Shown: one piece after another, positions 7,866 through 10,023 of the stretch
Position numbering within the stretch: position 1 is the first letter of the stretch
Layout: the number at the start of each line of letters is the position of its first letter
DNA from: an uncultured Clostridia bacterium
GTDB taxonomy: Bacteria > Bacillota > Clostridia > Christensenellales > CAG-917
Direction: 5' to 3'
NCBI GenBank assembly: GCA_937881285.1
Contig: CALGEU010000258.1
Coordinates: 1 to 10,023, forward strand
Length of the DNA: 10,023 nt
The notes under the pieces: model-generated
Database searches by the model: none
Told to the model about the DNA's origin: nothing
The model's input: the letters and a program-made list of their open reading frames with translations, nothing else
Position numbers and translations under genes: made by a program

Positions 7866-9116
7866 TTATTTCTTGATTTTTAACAATTCTTTGATTTTGT
7901 TTGCGGCGTCTTCTTTCTTTTGTTTCTTTTGCGCTTTCATCTCGTCGAGTTCCGCATTGCGTTCGTCTTCGAGTTTGCAAAGTTCGTCGTAGAACGGCAT
8001 TTCGTCAAGCACTTTTTGGTCGTACTTGTGGCACGCGACGTAATGTCCGCCGCCCAAATCGGTGAACTTGGGTTGGAACAGTTTGCACGCGCTCATGCAA
8101 TCCGAACAACGAGTGTGAAATTTGCAACCCTTAGGCGGATTAGCAGGTGACGGAATGTCGCCCTGAAGCACGATTCTCTTTATCTTGCTGTCGGGGTCGG
8201 GCACGGGCACTGCCGAGAACAATGCCTTCGTGTACGGGTGAAGCGGATTGTCGAACAAATCGCGTTTCGTGCCGTATTCGACCATGTTGCCAAGATACAT
8301 GACGCCCACTTCGTCGGAAATGTGTTCGACAACCGACAAGTCGTGGGAAATGAACAAGTACGCAAGATTGTCGCTGTCCTGCAAGTCCTTGAACAAGTTG
8401 ATGATTTGTGCCTGTATCGAGACGTCGAGTGCGGAAACCGGTTCGTCGCAGATGACGAGTTTCGGTTTGAGCGCAAGCGCCTTTGCAATACAGATACGTT
8501 GTCTTTGTCCGCCCGAAAATTCGTGCGGGTATCTGTCGAAATAGTGCGGTTGAAGTCCGCATTTGGTCATTATATCGACGATATATTCTTTATATTGTTC
8601 TTTCGGAACGATATGGTGCACTTTCACCGCTTCTCCGACGATTTCGCCGACCGTCATACGCGGAGAGAGCGAAGAATACGGGTCTTGGAATATCATCTGG
8701 AAGTTTGGACGCATCTTTCTCAAAGCGTTACCTTTGAGTTTTTCGATGTGCTTGCCTTCGAAGATGACTTCGCCGCCCGTCGGTTCGTACAGACGAAGAA
8801 TCGTTCTGCCGAGAGTCGTCTTGCCACAGCCCGATTCGCCGACGATACCGATGGTATGTCCTGCCTTGAGTTTGAGAGAAACGCCGTCCACCGCTTTGAG
8901 ATACACGGTGTTGCTCTTTATAAGGCTCTTTGAAATCGGAAAATACTCTTTCAGGTCGTTCACGACGAGAAGATAATCGTCGTCGGATTCCTTTTTCTCG
9001 TCTTGTGCCGTCGTGTCTTCCGCAACGATTTTTTCGTTTTCGTCAACGTCCGTCGTTGCAATTTCAATCGTTTCGATTTCCGCGTCGTTTTGCACGCCGA
9101 TTTTTTCTTCCGTCAT
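7866..9116 (-). CDS. oppF: Oligopeptide/dipeptide ABC transporter ATP-binding protein, OppF/DppF type
   Basis: This 416-residue ATPase is the partner of the OppD-type protein in a peptide importer, hydrolysing ATP at the cytoplasmic face. Visible motifs are Walker A GESGCGKTT (93-101), Q-loop FQDPYSSLSPR (Q144), signature FSGGQRQR (200-207), Walker B LVICDEP (220-226), D-loop SALD (228-231), H-loop H258, and NPLHPYTKALF followed by the cysteine tail (C331, C337, C340, C344, C362). FQDPYSSLSPR and CDEPVSALDVS are characteristic of OppF rather than OppD. I chose the ATG at 9114-9116 because it overlaps the oppD stop (ATGA) and has AAGGAG seven bases upstream; an in-frame ATG 36 codons earlier would overlap oppD by over 100 bases and lacks such a site. 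Unusual are an acidic N-terminal extension (1-47, rich in Asp and Glu) and a Lys/Glu-rich, probably helical C-terminal tail (381-416). Typical OppF proteins are about 310-340 residues long. Confidence 0.95.
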   Translation of the reverse strand: MTEEKIGVQNDAEIETIEIATTDVDENEKIVAEDTTAQDEKKESDDDYLLVVNDLKEYFPISKSLIKSNTVYLKAVDGVSLKLKAGHTIGIVGESGCGKTTLGRTILRLYEPTGGEVIFEGKHIEKLKGNALRKMRPNFQMIFQDPYSSLSPRMTVGEIVGEAVKVHHIVPKEQYKEYIVDIMTKCGLQPHYFDRYPHEFSGGQRQRICIAKALALKPKLVICDEPVSALDVSIQAQIINLFKDLQDSDNLAYLFISHDLSVVEHISDEVGVMYLGNMVEYGTKRDLFDNPLHPYTKALFSAVPVPDPDSKIKRIVLQGDIPSPANPPKGCKFHTRCSDCMSACKLFQPKFTDLGGGHYVACHKYDQKVLDEMPFYDELCKLEDERNAELDEMKAQKKQKKEDAANKIKELLKIKK

Positions 9117-9129
9117 ACGATTTCTCCTT
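9113..9129 (-). promoter_or_regulatory. oppF ribosome binding site and ATGA stop/start overlap
   Basis: AAGGAG (9124-9129) sits seven bases before the oppF ATG (9114-9116), inside the last codons of oppD. The oppD TGA (9113-9115) shares bases with the ATG, a junction typical of translational coupling between subunits of one complex. This site decides the oppF start. Confidence 0.85.
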
Positions 9130-10023
9130 TGTCTATGCAACGATAGCACGCCACGAAGTGCGTGGGCGAAACTTGAACCATAGGCGGATACTCGCCTTTG
9201 CAAGCGTCGCATTTCATATTGCAACGGTCCTTAAAGTAGCACGTTTGCAACATATTGATGGGGTTCGGCACGTTGCCGGGAATGCTATAGAGCCTGTCCA
9301 CTTCCTTCCCGACGACGGGCTTGCTCTTTTGAAGACCTATCGTGTAGGGGTGCATCGGATTTTTGAATATCTCCTGCACAGTGCCCTTTTCGACCACTCT
9401 TCCCGCATACATGACCACCACATAGTCCACCATTTCGGCAATGACGCCCAAGTCGTGAGTGATGAGCATGATAGAACCGCTTATCTTGTTCTTGACGTCG
9501 CGCAAAAGGTCGAGAATCTGCGCCTGAATTGTGACGTCGAGTGCGGTTGTGGGTTCGTCTGCGATGATGAGTTTAGGATTGCAGCAAAGTGCCATTGCAA
9601 TCATAACCCTTTGACGCATACCGCCCGACAATTCGTGCGGATAGGACTTGTAAACGTGCTCGGGCATCGCAATGCCGACGAGTTTGAGCATCTCGATGCT
9701 CTTCTCTTTTGCCATTTGCTTGTCCGCGCCGTCAACGTGAAGAAGCGTGACTTCGTCAAGTTGGTTGCCTATCGTGAAAACGGGGTTGAGTGACGTCATA
9801 GGCTCTTGGAAAATCATTGCGATTTCTCTGCCCCTGATTTTCGACATTTCGGAAATAGGAGTTTTGGCTATGTCGTAAACGACTTCGCTTTCTTCAAAGA
9901 CTTTTCTGTGGCGCACTTTGCCGTGTCTGTCAAGAGACGGTTTCACCATAGGCTCGCCGTTTTCGTCTAGCATCTGATTGCCGTTCTCGTCAAGCACGGG
10001 TTCGGTGATTTCTTCCGTTCCGA
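9113..10023 (-). CDS. oppD: Oligopeptide/dipeptide ABC transporter ATP-binding protein, OppD/DppD type (5' end outside window)
   Basis: This is one of the two ATPases that drive an oligopeptide or dipeptide importer (Opp/Dpp family); it acts on the cytoplasmic face of the membrane as a heterodimer with the OppF-type protein encoded next. There are 302 residues visible, and the frame stays open to the right edge, so the N-terminus and Walker A lie outside. Counting from the first visible residue: Q-loop FQEP with Q72, then the OppD-typical MTSLNPVF; ABC signature LSGGMRQR (131-138); Walker B LIIADEP (151-157); D-loop ALD; H-loop H189; and the NPMHPYT motif opening the oligopeptide C-terminal domain. 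The tail has six cysteines, including CYFKDRC and a final CYRC. Related Dpp ATPases carry an Fe-S cluster in this tail; its presence here is inference. The segment before SEVVYD is longer than usual and contains an octapeptide repeat. The stop TGA overlaps the oppF start. The family is certain; peptide length specificity is not. Confidence 0.95.
   Translation of the reverse strand, partial: GTEEITEPVLDENGNQMLDENGEPMVKPSLDRHGKVRHRKVFEESEVVYDIAKTPISEMSKIRGREIAMIFQEPMTSLNPVFTIGNQLDEVTLLHVDGADKQMAKEKSIEMLKLVGIAMPEHVYKSYPHELSGGMRQRVMIAMALCCNPKLIIADEPTTALDVTIQAQILDLLRDVKNKISGSIMLITHDLGVIAEMVDYVVVMYAGRVVEKGTVQEIFKNPMHPYTIGLQKSKPVVGKEVDRLYSIPGNVPNPINMLQTCYFKDRCNMKCDACKGEYPPMVQVSPTHFVACYRCIDKGEIV
9950..9997 (-). 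repeat. Tandem 24-base (octapeptide) repeat inside oppD
   Basis: Two adjacent 24-base units (9974-9997 and 9950-9973) encode VLDENGNQ and MLDENGEP, followed by another Met. The units differ at several synonymous sites (CTT/CTA, GAG/GAA), so the duplication is not very recent. A weaker third LDxxG occurrence, SLDRHGKV, follows a few residues later. The repeat lies in an insertion between the Walker A region and the Q-loop, where typical OppD proteins run directly into the strand before the Q-loop. Confidence 0.75.

Noticed and set aside
7840..7900. Possible promoter before lipoprotein A: GATATAAAG near 7851-7859 with TTGTTA or TTAAAA upstream in the oppF end
   Set aside because: The -10-like box is plausible, but the -35 candidates are at poor spacing (about 20-23 bases) or poor sequence. 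Not supported enough to annotate.
9117..9224. Upstream ATG (9222-9224) as an alternative oppF start
   Set aside because: It would overlap oppD by more than 100 bases, adds a basic non-homologous stretch and lacks the AAGGAG spacing found at 9124-9129.
8238..9793. Plus-strand open frames opposite oppF and oppD
   Set aside because: The minus strand encodes unmistakable ABC ATPase motifs throughout; these frames are register shadows.

Overview
All four genes lie on the minus strand and read from right to left, apparently as one transcription unit that runs off both ends of the window. In transcription order they are the 3' part of an oppD-type ATPase gene, a complete oppF-type ATPase gene, and two very large paralogous surface lipoprotein genes, the second cut by the left edge. 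About 99% of the window is coding, and no RNA gene, mobile element, CRISPR array or intrinsic terminator was found.

The organism is most likely an uncultured, gut-type member of the Bacillota (Clostridia). The grounds are strong AAGGAG ribosome binding sites before every visible start, Gram-positive-style lipoprotein signal peptides, InlB-type (Listeria-Bacteroides) repeats followed by GLUG repeats, and balanced base composition with few TTA, CTA and TCA codons. A placement near Christensenellales would fit the style of these giant lipoproteins, but that is recalled impression and not shown here.

Layout: 9113-10023 encodes OppD without its Walker A end. Its stop overlaps the oppF start (7866-9116) in an ATGA junction. 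A 76-base gap follows; it has no terminator but holds a stable GAAA-tetraloop hairpin that abuts the next Shine-Dalgarno. Next is lipoprotein A (3701-7789, 1362 residues), then a 9-base gap in which the stop codon overlaps the next Shine-Dalgarno, then lipoprotein B (1-3691, 1230 residues visible, still open at the edge).

OppD and OppF would energise an oligopeptide or dipeptide importer whose permeases and binding protein are presumably encoded off the right side. The two lipoproteins share a plan: lipobox, one InlB-type repeat, a GLUG solenoid, then a long tyrosine- and glycine-rich part made of divergent repeats opening with G-[TKS]-[WY]. Neither resembles a solute-binding protein. Whether they serve the transporter, as surface capture or adhesion proteins, or are simply neighbours is open and is the main point of interest.
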